Shown here piece after piece: positions 1 to 10,468 of a stretch of DNA of 64,000 nt. The position numbers and the translations under genes are program-made. The DNA comes from Craterostigma plantagineum (Eukaryota > Streptophyta > Magnoliopsida > Lamiales > Linderniaceae): contig JAPQWV010000050.1 of assembly GCA_027422505.1 (NCBI GenBank), positions 5,580,001-5,644,000 of the forward strand. Reading direction: 5' to 3'. The notes beneath the pieces were generated by a model. It was not told the origin of the DNA, made no database searches, and saw only the letters and a program-made list of their open reading frames with translations. Numbering within the stretch: the stretch's first letter is position 1; each line of letters begins with the position of its first letter.

Positions 1-318
1 GGTTATTGGAACTTTGATTCTAATTAACTGTATAACTGTTTCTCATTCCTCAGGGAAACCCTTTTTCATCATTAGCTAGTATAGTATGATAGAGAGGCAA
101 TTAATTACTTTCATGTTAGAATCGGAGGTTACTTTGTTACAGTTCAAGTATGAGTTAGCCCCCACAGTTGCACTTCCCTAGTTACATAGCAAATGCACTT
201 CTATGTTACATGGATATTTCTTTTAGTAAAATGACACGTCACCAACAATAGTCCTATTATTATATCAGTATCCATAAGAATTAGTTGAAATTGTGTTTTC
301 TTTTTGCTTCTTTTGCAG

Positions 319-2814
319 GTCATGTTGCGGAAATCTCTGTTGCTTGTCTTGCAGTCCTATTCAGTGTACAGAGATACGGGACAAGCAAGGTTGGGCTTGT
401 GGTTGGTCCAGCCTTGTTTGTATGGTTTTGTTCTCTCGCTGGCATAGGCATTTATAACCTTGTAAAATATGATTCTAGTGTTGTGCGGGCATTCAACCCG
501 GTTCACATATATTATTATTTCAAGCGCAATTCAACCAAGGCTTGGTACTCTCTTGGCGGCTGCATTCTTTGTGCTACAGGTAATGCCTTATGGAAGAGCT
601 GTACGCTGAACTTTTTCAATGTCCATTTTTGACATTTTATTTGGTTGGATGGGCTTGTGTGCTGCGTGATTTCTGATTATTGTACCTTCTCTTAGGCTCT
701 GAAGCAATGTTTGCCGATCTTTGCTATTTTCCTGTGAGGTCAGTGCAGGTAAGCTATATATAGATTTTTGTCCTTTTCTGCTTTAGATATTTAACGCAGG
801 AAGGTAAGACTATCGTGATCTTTTCTCACCAAGAATGAATTTTATCTGGGCAGCTGATATTTGTCCTTATCGTATTACCTTGCCTTCTGTTGGGTTACAT
901 GGGCCAAGCTGCTTATCTTATGGAAAATCATGCTGATACAACACAGGCATTCTTCTCCTCTGTTCCAAGTAAAGACATATTCCTTGTCGTTACTTTTCCT
1001 GATTTCTTGTTCAAATCAAGGAATGTTGATTGCATAGATGCATCAAAAGTTTCTTTTTCTTATTTTGTATTTGGTTTCGAAGTTTCTATGTTGTGTTTTC
1101 ATAATGAACTATGTTTTAGCTTGCGATGAATAACCTATGATCCCTCCATCCTTTCTGTCTCCTGCAGATGGAGCTTTCTGGCCTGTCTTTATCATAGCCA
1201 ATTTAGCAGCACTGATTGCTAGTAGGACCATGATTACAGCGACGTTCTCTTGTATTAATAAGTCAACTACGCTCGGTTGCTTTCCACGTCTTAAAATAAT
1301 ACATACCTCGAGAAAATTTATGGGTCAGATTTATATTCCTGCAATGAACTGGATGCTGCTGGCTTTAGCACTGGTTCTGGTCTGCACTATCTCAAACATT
1401 TACGAGATTGGAAATGCATATGGTAATAAGCTTTTGTTGTAGGAATCTTCATTTATACAGCTTGATTTTTTTTCCCATTTTTATCTTCTAACATAACGGC
1501 TATATTTCGGTTATATTTCCAGGTTTATGCATCCTCTAATTTTACATCATTTTTTACAGGCATTGCCGAACTTGGTGTAATGATGATGACCACTGTCTTA
1601 ACAACTCTTGTGATGCTTCTTATATGGAAGACAAATATCTTTATTGTGCTGAGTTTTGTCTTCATCTCCTTGGGGCTGGAGTTGACCTTCTTTTCTTCAG
1701 CTTTGAGGAGTGTAGGGGATGGAAGCTGGATCATACTTGTCTTCGCTGCTATCATTTTCTTGATAATGTCAATATGGAACTATGGAAGCAAGCTGAAGCA
1801 CGAGACAGAGGAAAAACAAAAGATGTCAGTCGAATTGCTTCGCACGCTGGGTCCCGAGCTTGGAACTGCTCGGACTCCCGGCATCGGTTTGCTTTACAGC
1901 GACCTAGCAAAGGGCGTACCTGCAATATTCGGACGTTTCCTCATCACTTTGCCTGCCATCCATTCAATGATCGTATTCGTATGTGTAAGGCATCTCTCTG
2001 TATCTCTCGTGCCTCCGAGTGAAAGGTTTATGTTCAAGCGTGTTGGCCCCAGAAGCTACCATATATTTCGTTGCGTAGCCAGGTTAGTTTAATGGTCTAA
2101 TTTAGTTCATTCTTAGCTACGAAGCTAGGTTCATCCGACCATATCCAGTTAGATTGTGACATGCCTGTTCCTTTTCTTGCCAGATTTTGTTTCATCGTCC
2201 ACTACTAAACACAAAAGTTATGTTATAATCTGCATTGGATTAACCATGCATCTAATTAGACCTGACAACCCAACTCATGCAGATATGGCTACAAAGACGT
2301 TAGCAAAGAGAGCCCACAGGCCTTTGAGCAGTTACTCGTCGAGAGCCTCGAGAAGTTCATTCGCAAGGAAGCTCAAGAACGATCGCTGGAGAGCGACGGA
2401 GATTACGACTCTGATTTTGAAGAAGAGACTTCTCCTCCACAAACTCCCATGGCGCCAAGTGGAAGCCTCTTTTCTCTCGGGGCTCCACTCTTGGCTGAGT
2501 ACAAAAGTACACGCAATCCAACCTCGAAAGCAAGCAAGCCCGACAAGCCAGGTCCCTCGGGCAACAAGACAAGTACTGACTCTCAGGACAGCCTCGACAC
2601 CGAGCTTTCCTTCATACAAAAGGCAAAAGAGTCAGGACTTGTGTATCTCTTCGGCCACGGAGATATCAGGGCGAGGAAGAATTCATGGTTTATAAAGAAA
2701 TTGATTATCAACTACTTCTACGCCTTCTTGAGGCGAAATTGCAGGCGGGGCACTGCAAATTTAAGTGTTCCTCACTCTCATCGAATACAGGTGAGCATGA
2801 CGTACATGGTCTAA
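319..2814 (+). CDS. KUP/HAK/KT potassium transporter, KUP7/KUP12-like (3' part)
   Basis: Proton-coupled potassium uptake transporter of plasma or endomembranes. The 5' half lies outside the window. Six exons are visible: 319-579, 696-748, 854-968, 1168-1422, 1560-2082 and 2283-2814. All junctions are GT-AG and phase-consistent, giving about 579 C-terminal residues. Family signatures seen include YGTSKVGLVVGPALF, GIGIYNLVKYDSSV, AFNPVHIYYYFKRNS, GYMGQAAYLMENHAD and CFPRLKIIHTSRKFMGQIYIP. The cytosolic tail has RARKNSWFIKKL and ends in a VSMTYMV-like tail, as in Arabidopsis KUP7 and KUP12. An acidic, serine-rich stretch in the last exon separates the two conserved parts of the tail. Bases 1-318 are intron. 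It converges on the alternative oxidase gene. Subfamily placement rests on remembered KUP12 similarity; the transporter call itself is secure. Confidence 0.95.
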
Positions 2815-3169
2815 ATCTGTTGCTGTAGCGTTAATAACTCTTCCACCAGTTTTGGCTTCCTAGAGGTATTTTATGAGTGCAGTTTGTGGGTTGTAGTTTC
2901 TAGACATGACCATGTTTAAAAAAAAAAAGCTGTTTATTGTTGATTTTGAGCAAGGTTTCTGGTCAGTATATTTGTATCACTGATGACTGCACGTATTTGC
3001 AATGTAATCTTTTATATAGTTTGGATGGGATCTGATGCAACACTGTAACGATATTACAAGCATGGTTTCAACTACATATCATATACTGAAGACAAAAGGG
3101 AACATCATGGTTCATTACACACATTATTTGAAACCCTATACCAATATCACACCGTATACGACCTCTGCC
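2815..3169. other. Convergent 3' intergenic region
   Basis: About 355 bases between the stop codons of the potassium transporter and the alternative oxidase. It must hold both 3' UTRs. An A-rich run lies near 2920. No other coding signal seen. Confidence 0.6.
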
Positions 3170-4366
3170 TTAATGGTAGCCCACAGGCGCAGGTGACTCC
3201 CTTAGTTCCTTGCCCTCGAAATGTACATCCTGATTAACAATAAGGGAAGTTTAAAAAAAAAAAGCACATCAACTCTATACAAGAAAAGGAGAGAGGGTTA
3301 AACTCACCGAAGCAAAGTGATTGACGTCTCGGTGGTGAGCTTCATCGGCTCGAATGACCATAATAACATCCTTGAGAGTCGCATCTTTAGGAAGCCTCCA
3401 ATAATCGATCGAAATGGCCGGTGCAGGAACATTTTCGATCGAGCCATTATCGATGTCTTTCAAGTACTCTGTATACGAATGAATGGCCTCTTCTTCCAAG
3501 TAGCCGACGACTCTGTGGGCAAGCTTGGGGGACGTAATGTAGAGTACGAAGTAGGCGTTGAAGAATATTCCCTGGACGACGAGTACAAGCATCCTTTCGT
3601 ACCATTTGGGCTGTACGAGTTCCACCATTGTCATGAGGTGCATTCTCTCGTTCTCCGCCTCTTCGAGCAGCGCTTTGATCCATCCTCCACTTTGTTGAAA
3701 TTTGCGCAGAGATCTGAGGTGTAATAGCATTCCTCCCACCATACCTGGTACTGCTGCTACGGTCTCAAGCATCATCGCACGGCATCCATAGCGTCTCTGT
3801 AATGTGTTTATTTCAGCATCTAACGCCCAACTTTGCATTATACACACACAAATCTGATGTTGATTATGTTTACCTTGAAGAACAGATCTGTTGGCAGCCT
3901 AAGCAGTTTCACTGTTCGCAAAGCAAATTTGTCGATGAATGTCTTCGGAACGTGGTGCTTGCCGAGATCGATTGATAGATCAGAAGTATAAGTTTCCCAA
4001 GGCTGCACAAAAAGCAAAGTTCAGGTGAAGACTACGGCCATAAACACAAGGATAATCGATATCTGTGGTTATTGTTACCATGAAGCAGTTCCACGGCCAC
4101 TCCGTACCGTCATCTCTGACGATCTTCTGCCGCGAAACTCCCCAATAGCTTGACACCACCGCCTTCTCATCCTTACGCGGCGGCTCGTTCGACTCCCCGC
4201 CTGAACCCTTTTTATCCTTATCGGAAGCCTCCGGCGAGATCGTCGTCATCCACCTCAAGCGAACAGACGCCGCAGAGTTGTTGACCACCTGTTCGCGCGC
4301 GGAAGTCACCGACACTCGGCCGGCGATCGCGCGCCTGAAAACAGTTCTGGCGACTGAGAAGTTCAT
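3170..4366 (-). CDS. AOX: Mitochondrial alternative oxidase, AOX1-type
   Basis: Ubiquinol oxidase of the plant mitochondrial inner membrane that bypasses complexes III and IV. Four exons on the minus strand, 4079-4366, 3874-4002, 3308-3796 and 3170-3229, encode 321 residues. This four-exon layout is typical of AOX1. The N-terminus ([17 protein letters not shown]) is an arginine-rich presequence. Both regulatory cysteines are present: CysI in PWNCF (about residue 94) and CysII in RRYGCRAMM (about residue 144). Di-iron ligands sit in [18 protein letters not shown]-type [19 protein letters not shown] and [15 protein letters not shown]. The protein ends SPAPVGYH. The segments [13 protein letters not shown] and [11 protein letters not shown] suggest the AOX1D side of the family rather than AOX2, which is an inference. 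Everything needed for activity and thiol/2-oxo acid control appears intact. Confidence 0.96.
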
Positions 4367-4436
4367 ATCTGATGATCGGAAGTTGAAAAGCCGGTGCGCG
4401 TTTGGTTAGGCTATGCCGAGATGACGTGGCGTCAGA

Positions 4437-4444
4437 CTTATATA
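4437..4444 (-). promoter_or_regulatory. Probable TATA box of the alternative oxidase gene
   Basis: TATATAAG on the minus strand, about 71 bases upstream of the AOX start codon at 4366. Position and sequence fit a plant core promoter. Confidence 0.55.
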
Positions 4445-4537
4445 CGTGAAGGAAGTTAAAGGACGAGATTGCCCTCAATATCTTCGGAGAGCAAGCGGCT
4501 CATACGACTAGTAAAGCCGTCTTGAACGCTTTCATCT

Positions 4538-4547
4538 GACACGTGTA
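4538..4547. promoter_or_regulatory. G-box (CACGTG core) in the AOX/DUF7870 divergent promoter
   Basis: The sequence ACACGTGT contains a palindromic CACGTG core, a binding site for bZIP and bHLH factors. It lies about 175 bases upstream of the AOX start and is the only perfect G-box noticed in this promoter. Function is inferred. Confidence 0.4.
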
Positions 4548-5385
4548 ATTATATTATTGGTTCGTGATATTGACGCTCAATAAGACAAGATTGACTTATA
4601 TGGGGCTGCTATGATAGATAGTCCATTTTTTGTTCCGTGAATAATTTGGTGATTTTGAGAAGCCTAAGATGAAAATTAGAATAATAATGGCAATCCTCAA
4701 AGATAGCTAAGCTAAACAAATGCAAGAAGAATGATTCTCCATTACCCTTAATTCTCGTACTAATTTGATTATCCCCAACCAAACAAACGCTTTGTCTTCC
4801 TCCACGCGTGCAAGACCTTTCGTCCATTCAACCCTTCGTTTCTAATATATAAATCAACCCTATCAACAAACTCCCTAGTAAATCTCATCGCTCCCCCCCA
4901 AAAAAATTAGTTCACTGCAATTCATTCTGGTCATTACATTATACTTCTCTTCTCTTCCATCATCTCGTTTTCTTTGCGGTGGTGGTTGAGTTTTCTTGCA
5001 CTAAACAGACGTAATACATCGATAGCACTTAGATGATCATAACATGTAGGAAAGAGATCTTATATTTATTATCAGAGATTGAGAAAGCATGGAACTTGCG
5101 AGGATCACTGAGCTCATAATAATGTGGTGCAGAATACGTAGCTCTCGTGTTGGTCTCGTGGGTGGAAATCACACGGCTTCGAGATTTTGCACTCGCTAGA
5201 AATTCCTTCCCTTTATTTCATTACCATTCGTCGTTCTCGCCCTCGTGTCTTTTCATAATCGTCGTTTCTTTTTCTGCATTTCTTCACTTTCCTGTCTGTC
5301 GTTTTACAATTGATTTCTTTCTCGATTGTTAGCTAGTATAGCTTTTTCTTGATCTCGTTAAAAAGGTTTCCTTTTTTTCCGAAAA

Positions 5386-6612
5386 ATGGGGCGTGCGTGC
5401 CTATCGAAGGAAGCTGTGTACGATTTGGACAACAACTATGGAATAGGGTTGAATTCTAACTATCAAACCACCCTATTGGTCATAAAGCTCCCAGATTCTC
5501 GTGCCCTTCGCGTCATGTCAAGGTCACTTCTCTTGGCGATGTTCTTCTTCTCATTGCCCTCTCTTTTCACTACACTGATGAGCATATCTGCAAGCTCGAC
5601 AACTTCTCTGCAAGACACGAACATGGTGGGCAAAGATGTCTTCAAAATCTTGCCCATTCTCCTCCGCGATTTGCTCGACGAAGGGCTCGTCCACAAGGGC
5701 CACAACGGCTATGTCTTGCAGCCCGATTCTTCCTACGAGATATTAGAGGATGATTTGGAGTTCTTGAAAGATGCTGGCGTCGATCTGCAAATTGGCGGAG
5801 AATATGATCATGATAATCTCCTCGACGAGAAAAAACGAGTCTTTGACTTCGTCGTCGCAGTAGGGTTTAAAGGGATTCACAGTGCCGACGCCGTACTCAA
5901 AGAAAATGGGCTGGTTATTACACCGTTGGGCAACGATCCCACGAAAGGCTTGAAGTTTCTGACTTCTTACAAGATCGTCTACCTAAGGAGATTCGAACAC
6001 ACGGTCGTCGCGATGAAGAGAGGGACGGGCGAAGAACCGATGGCTGCGGCGGCGCCCAAAAGAGTGCTGTGCGGCGTCACGGCGGAGAAGAAGAAGGCGG
6101 CGCTGAAGAGATTGGAGGACGTCTACCTCGAGCCGCCCAGGCGGGCCCCACTGGCCAGCAATAAAAAGCAGAGGCCGTTCACTTCTAGGAAGATAAAGTT
6201 CCTTCCCAATCTGCTGAAAGACTCGCTCGACGAATACCCAAGAAGGGTTTTCATCTCCGACGATTCGAGCTCGCTTGACTGGTTCAAGAAGAGGTATCCC
6301 ACGAAGGGTCAGGAATTTGAGGTGTTGAGCTTATTGGATACGGCGGCGGAGGGTTCGCCGTCTGTGTCGAACTGGCTGGTGGCGGAGAACAAGGTGAGGA
6401 GGGAGGACTACGTGGTGATGAAGGCGGAGGCGCGTGTGGTGGAGGAGATGATAAAGGATAAGAGCCTTTGCCTCGTCGACGAGCTTTTCCTCGAGTGTGA
6501 GAATAAATGGAGCGATGGAGATGAGAGTAAGAGAGCGTATTGGCAGTGTTTGGAGTTGTATGGTAAGGTTAGAGATCAAGGGATTGCTGTACATCAATGG
6601 TGGGGGAATTGA
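5386..6612 (+). CDS. DUF7870-type membrane-anchored protein (methyltransferase-like fold family)
   Basis: Single-exon gene of 408 residues belonging to a plant-only family annotated as DUF7870 or SAM-dependent methyltransferase-like. Residues about 35-67 (VIKLPDSRALRVMSRSLLLA and the hydrophobic stretch after it) form an N-terminal membrane anchor. Recognised family blocks are FVVAVGFKG, LVITPLGNDPTKGLKF, KIVYLRRFEHTVVAM, KKAALKRLEDVYLEPPR, RKIKFLPNLLKDSLDEYPRRVFI (in part), WFKKRYPTKGQEFEV, REDYVVMKAEARVVEEM, LVDELFLEC and the C-terminal AVHQWWGN. No intact SAM-binding GxGxG loop is evident, so catalytic activity is doubtful. ATG 5386 is the first in frame. An internal ATG about 43 codons later would start just before the membrane segment, but the family usually keeps the LPDSR motif upstream. 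Function unknown. Confidence 0.87.
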   Translation: MGRACLSKEAVYDLDNNYGIGLNSNYQTTLLVIKLPDSRALRVMSRSLLLAMFFFSLPSLFTTLMSISASSTTSLQDTNMVGKDVFKILPILLRDLLDEGLVHKGHNGYVLQPDSSYEILEDDLEFLKDAGVDLQIGGEYDHDNLLDEKKRVFDFVVAVGFKGIHSADAVLKENGLVITPLGNDPTKGLKFLTSYKIVYLRRFEHTVVAMKRGTGEEPMAAAAPKRVLCGVTAEKKKAALKRLEDVYLEPPRRAPLASNKKQRPFTSRKIKFLPNLLKDSLDEYPRRVFISDDSSSLDWFKKRYPTKGQEFEVLSLLDTAAEGSPSVSNWLVAENKVRREDYVVMKAEARVVEEMIKDKSLCLVDELFLECENKWSDGDESKRAYWQCLELYGKVRDQGIAVHQWWGN

Positions 6613-7427
6613 TTCGTCGTCGTCTGTGGTTTCTTTATTGATTATTTCCTTTTTTTCTTTTGTCTATAATTCCATTGTCGTGTGTTGTGTTACTTATGTG
6701 TTGTGTTGTATTGTACTTTGCAATAAGTTCGTCTGTTTCTCATGTTCTCCTGTAATGGTAATGGTATGGTACTAATGCATAGGAGTTTTAACAAATTATA
6801 TGGGATTTCTTTTAGTTAAGTGTCGTCCCATTACGTTAACTTTATGCATTAAATGTTCGAAATAAGCGAAATAATAAATAGAATATGCAACGTGAAGATA
6901 CTAACTATAGTATTGGAGTACTATCTATAATAAGGAATTTTGGACCTTCTGATTAAAAAAAGGCATTTACATTGCAGACCCCTTTTAAGTTTCAATTAGA
7001 GTTCAAACCCCTTTCAGAATTTCATAGTTTTAAGAATTCAGTTTTTTCAGAAATACTTCATGGGTCTGTGGTAATACTTCATGAGTCTGTGGTAACACTT
7101 CATGGGTCCGTGGTAACACTTCATGGGTCTATGGTAACATTTCATGGGTCTGTGCTAAGGGTCAATTTCTCTAAATGAAACTTATATTGGGTCTTTATCT
7201 ATAAATAAAACTTACATGGGCCTTACCTCTAATTGAAAATATGAGTTGGGATCTAACTCGTAATTTGCACTAAAAAATATATGGAAGTGCAGAAAAAACC
7301 GAGGTAAACGCCAAGATCGGCCACCTCATGTCCTAATCACCATCAACTCACAGTAGCCTAATTTAATCTCCATCTCTTTGGCTCGTCGATTGGCAGATCG
7401 AACAAGAAAAGAGCAAAAGAGAAAAAA
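6613..7427. other. Intergenic region with tandem repeat
   Basis: About 815 bases holding the 3' UTR of the DUF7870 gene, a 21-bp minisatellite at 7055-7159 and the upstream region of the ureidopropionase gene. No coding exon recognised. Confidence 0.6.
7055..7159. repeat. 21-bp tandem repeat, five units
   Basis: Five consecutive 21-bp units of the form ACTTCATGGGTCTGTGGTAA plus one base, each differing by one to three substitutions. The array is open in one frame, but there is no sign that it is coding. Confidence 0.9.
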
Positions 7428-9146
7428 ATGGATAGCAGAGAAGATGAGATTGTGGCGGAGAATGGAAACTCAGAAACTGCTCAGAAAGATGGATCGATTT
7501 GTGGGTTTGATTCTCTTCGCGAGCTCCTTCAATCTTCACTCAGCCCGCAGATATTTAAGGTAACGATTGTTTAATGAAATGATTTTCGTTGTGGGCTTTT
7601 TGTGCTTATGAGTGTTGTAATGAAGTTTTTGGTCTGGGCAGGAAGTGAGCCGTTTGCTTGTCGGACTGAACTGTGGAAGATCGCTCGATGCCATTACTTT
7701 AGCTAAGCCAGCAAAATCTGCTTCCTCCAAATACGACTTTGATCTTCAGGTAATTCCCCTTTTCCTTTTTTCTTTTGCTTTAGAAGTTTCGTAATCTATT
7801 AATCAGCTTGAGAAGAAAGCTCGCGTTCTTCTATTGTGGAGATTAACAGAACACTAGTGTTTTTCATCTAGTTCAGGCATATGCATTCCACGCTGAGAAA
7901 GAGTCTCTCAGAGAACCTAGGATTGTGAGGGTTGGTCTAATTCAAAACTCAATAGCCATGGAAACTACGTCGCCATTAACGGAGCAGAAAAGGGCCATCT
8001 TTCAGAAATTGACCCCAATCATCGAAGCAGCTGGAGATTCTGGCGTCAACGTACTCTGCTTGCAGGTATAAAATCTTTCATTTTCTTTTTACGAAAAGTA
8101 AAGATTACTCGTTGGAAATTCACCGAATAAACGTTCGATCGCAGGAGGCTTGGATGATGCCATTTGCATTCTGCACGCGCGAGAAGAAGTGGTGCGAATT
8201 CGCCGAACCCTTGAATGGAGAATCGACTCAGTTTCTCCAAGAATTCGCAAAGAAGTACAACATGGTCATAGTTAGTCCCATCCTCGAAAGAGACACGAAT
8301 CACGGGGAGACAATTTGGAACACCGCTGTAATAATAGGAAACCACGGTAACATTATCGGGAAACACAGAAAGGTAGGTACACAAACATCACCAGCAAAAA
8401 AAAAAAGTTATTTAAAATTTTTCGTGGCACATCTCTTTGCTCTACATAGCATGCTATTCTATGCAGAATCATATTCCTAGAGTTGGAGACTTCAACGAAA
8501 GCACTTACTACATGGAAGGAAACACTGGCCACCCTGTCTTTGAAACAGCTTACGGTAAGATTGCAGTCAACATATGTTATGGCAGACACCATCCTCTCAA
8601 TTGGTTGGCTTTCGGCCTAAACGGTGCTGAGATCGTCTTCAATCCTTCGGCTACAGTCGGTGAGCTCAGCGAACCAATGTGGCCCATTGAGGTATCGAAT
8701 CAAAACCATCGATGGCTCAATCTTTCTTTAAGCTATAACGAGCATTAAACTCTCACTGAATCTCCGTTGGCCTTGAATTGCAGGCTCGTAATGCTGCGAT
8801 AGCACACAGTTACTACGTTTGTGCGATAAACCGCGTGGGAACTGAGGTTTTCCCAAACCCATTTACGTCTGGCGATGGAAGGCCACAGCATTCTGATTTC
8901 GGGCACTTTTATGGGTCGAGCTACGTATCAGCGCCCGATGCTTCGTGCACTCCGTCGCTGTCGAGGTATAGGGATGGGCTGTTAGTGGCTGATTTGGATC
9001 TTAATCTGTGCAGACAAGTGAAGGATAAGTGGGGCTTTCGAATGACGGCTAGGTATGAAGTTTATGCTGATTTGCTTGCCGATTATGTGAGGCCAGATTT
9101 CGAACCACAAGTGGTTTCTGATTCTTTGCTGCTGAGGACGAAATAA
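7428..9146 (+). CDS. PYD3: Beta-ureidopropionase (N-carbamoyl-beta-alanine amidohydrolase)
   Basis: Last step of reductive pyrimidine catabolism: N-carbamoyl-beta-alanine to beta-alanine, carbon dioxide and ammonia. Six exons, 7428-7559, 7642-7749, 7877-8065, 8145-8372, 8467-8691 and 8784-9146, all in phase 0, give 414 residues. Arabidopsis PYD3 is about 408. It is a nitrilase-superfamily (CN hydrolase) enzyme. The catalytic triad is visible as Glu about 144 ([12 protein letters not shown]), Lys about 219 (IGKHRKNHIPR) and Cys about 256 ([13 protein letters not shown]). The block [14 protein letters not shown] is characteristic of the beta-ureidopropionase subgroup rather than nitrilases. The start ATG at 7428 lies in an A-rich context and yields the N-terminal [16 protein letters not shown] family block. 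Probably cytosolic. No defect seen. Confidence 0.96.
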
Positions 9147-10468
9147 AGACAGTTGAAGAAAAGAAAGTCAGTGTAACGAAACAAGAATCTGTGCTATATA
9201 TGCTAGTTTACAGACAGCTTTAATGTACTCCGTGATGGATTGAGATTGGCAAAAGCTTGTATGAATAAGCATATTTTCTTTCATTATATTGCTCTCTACA
9301 TTATTTTTCTTTTTTAATTATTTTTCTGCGGGACATAATTAATGATCACATCTTCACTCCTCCAAAGGCCGTTCGGAATCTTATTATTCGCTCTTTTTAT
9401 CTAATAGTAAGTGATGCTCATTGTTTGTCAGTTGTGAGTTACCCTAAGAAGGAAAAAAGAAAAGAAGAAATTCCCTTTGCATATGGCTGGAGCCAATGAG
9501 CATATGATAACCTAAGAAAAGAATTGTCATAAAGTTGGTTAAATTAAAGCACACGTGTTGCCATATCGAGCTAATTTAAGAAAGTCTTTCACTTTATTAA
9601 TGTAGTAAAAAACGCAGGTTCTTGAACAGTGTTCTTCCACCTGTCAGTGATCTATAGGATAGACAACTACCTAAAAAATATCAATCATTCGACAGCTTTC
9701 GCAGAACCATCCCACCAGTAAAAGAAAAAGATATTTCATTTAACTGTAGCTATTTCTATGTACGAGGAAGAGTCCAACGTGTAATTTTAGCCCTTGATGG
9801 AGAACTCTCTCTATAAGGTCTTGACATCTGTATGTTGATCTTATTGATAAGCGATGATGATAACGTGCGGATTCTTTTAGTATAATTCTTCTGAAGTCAT
9901 ATATCAAGAACATGGCTTGTGAATCATTTGTGTGGTTTGATGCCGAGTCCTTTACCAAATAGAGAAGTAATCTGAAGTTGAAGCTTTCTTTCTTTATAGT
10001 TTTCGTTTTTTTTTAATCTGAAACTGAAAACCCCACATGCCACTTCTTTGTTCTTGTATTAACATGAGTTATTAAAACCACTTGTTGTTGTAAAGCTGTT
10101 TGGCCTTTCTTTAAAACCAAACCACTGGGGTGAGTTCCTTCAAAGCCATTTCTTTCTTGAAGTTAAGATTAGATTCCTGTGCTGAGATTAGTAAGGGCCA
10201 CTCTACTTTTGTTGTCTCCCTTTTTTCTTTCCTCGTCAACCCTTTCTGTTTATAGATTCGTTCATTGAAAAACATCCAACATGCCATTATCTATGTCTTC
10301 AATTTGACTCATTAGGAAGTTTATGTTCTTTGTCCTTTGTCATACTTCGAATTCTAGAAACCCTTTTTTTCGGATCTTACTACACTCCAGCTCAAGTACA
10401 ACTAACACAAAACAGTGAAGAAACCCTAATTTAATCTTGTTTTTGTTTTTTCCTTTCCTCAGAGAAAA
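9147..10468. other. Intergenic region upstream of the MADS-box gene
   Basis: About 1.3 kb with the 3' UTR of the ureidopropionase gene and the presumed promoter and 5' UTR of the MADS-box gene. A pyrimidine tract ending in CAG lies just before the MADS start, which could be the acceptor of a 5' UTR intron. No coding signal seen. Confidence 0.5.

Larger units (their letters stand above)
4367..5385. other. Divergent intergenic/promoter region between AOX and the DUF7870 gene
   Basis: About 1 kb between two start codons on opposite strands. It holds the AOX TATA box and G-box and, presumably, both 5' UTRs. Pyrimidine-rich stretches precede 5386, as in plant 5' leaders. Short open frames here have no recognisable protein. 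Confidence 0.6.

Noticed and set aside
2156..2695. Long alternative-frame reading of the last potassium transporter exon
   Set aside because: The other frame continues the transporter with correct splice phase and family similarity; this one is a low-complexity shadow.
3317..3724. Open frame of about 135 codons on the plus strand
   Set aside because: Antisense of the main alternative oxidase exon.
5147..5332. Short open frame upstream of the DUF7870 gene
   Set aside because: Phe/Ser/Leu-rich from a pyrimidine-rich leader; no similarity and no clear role as a regulatory uORF.
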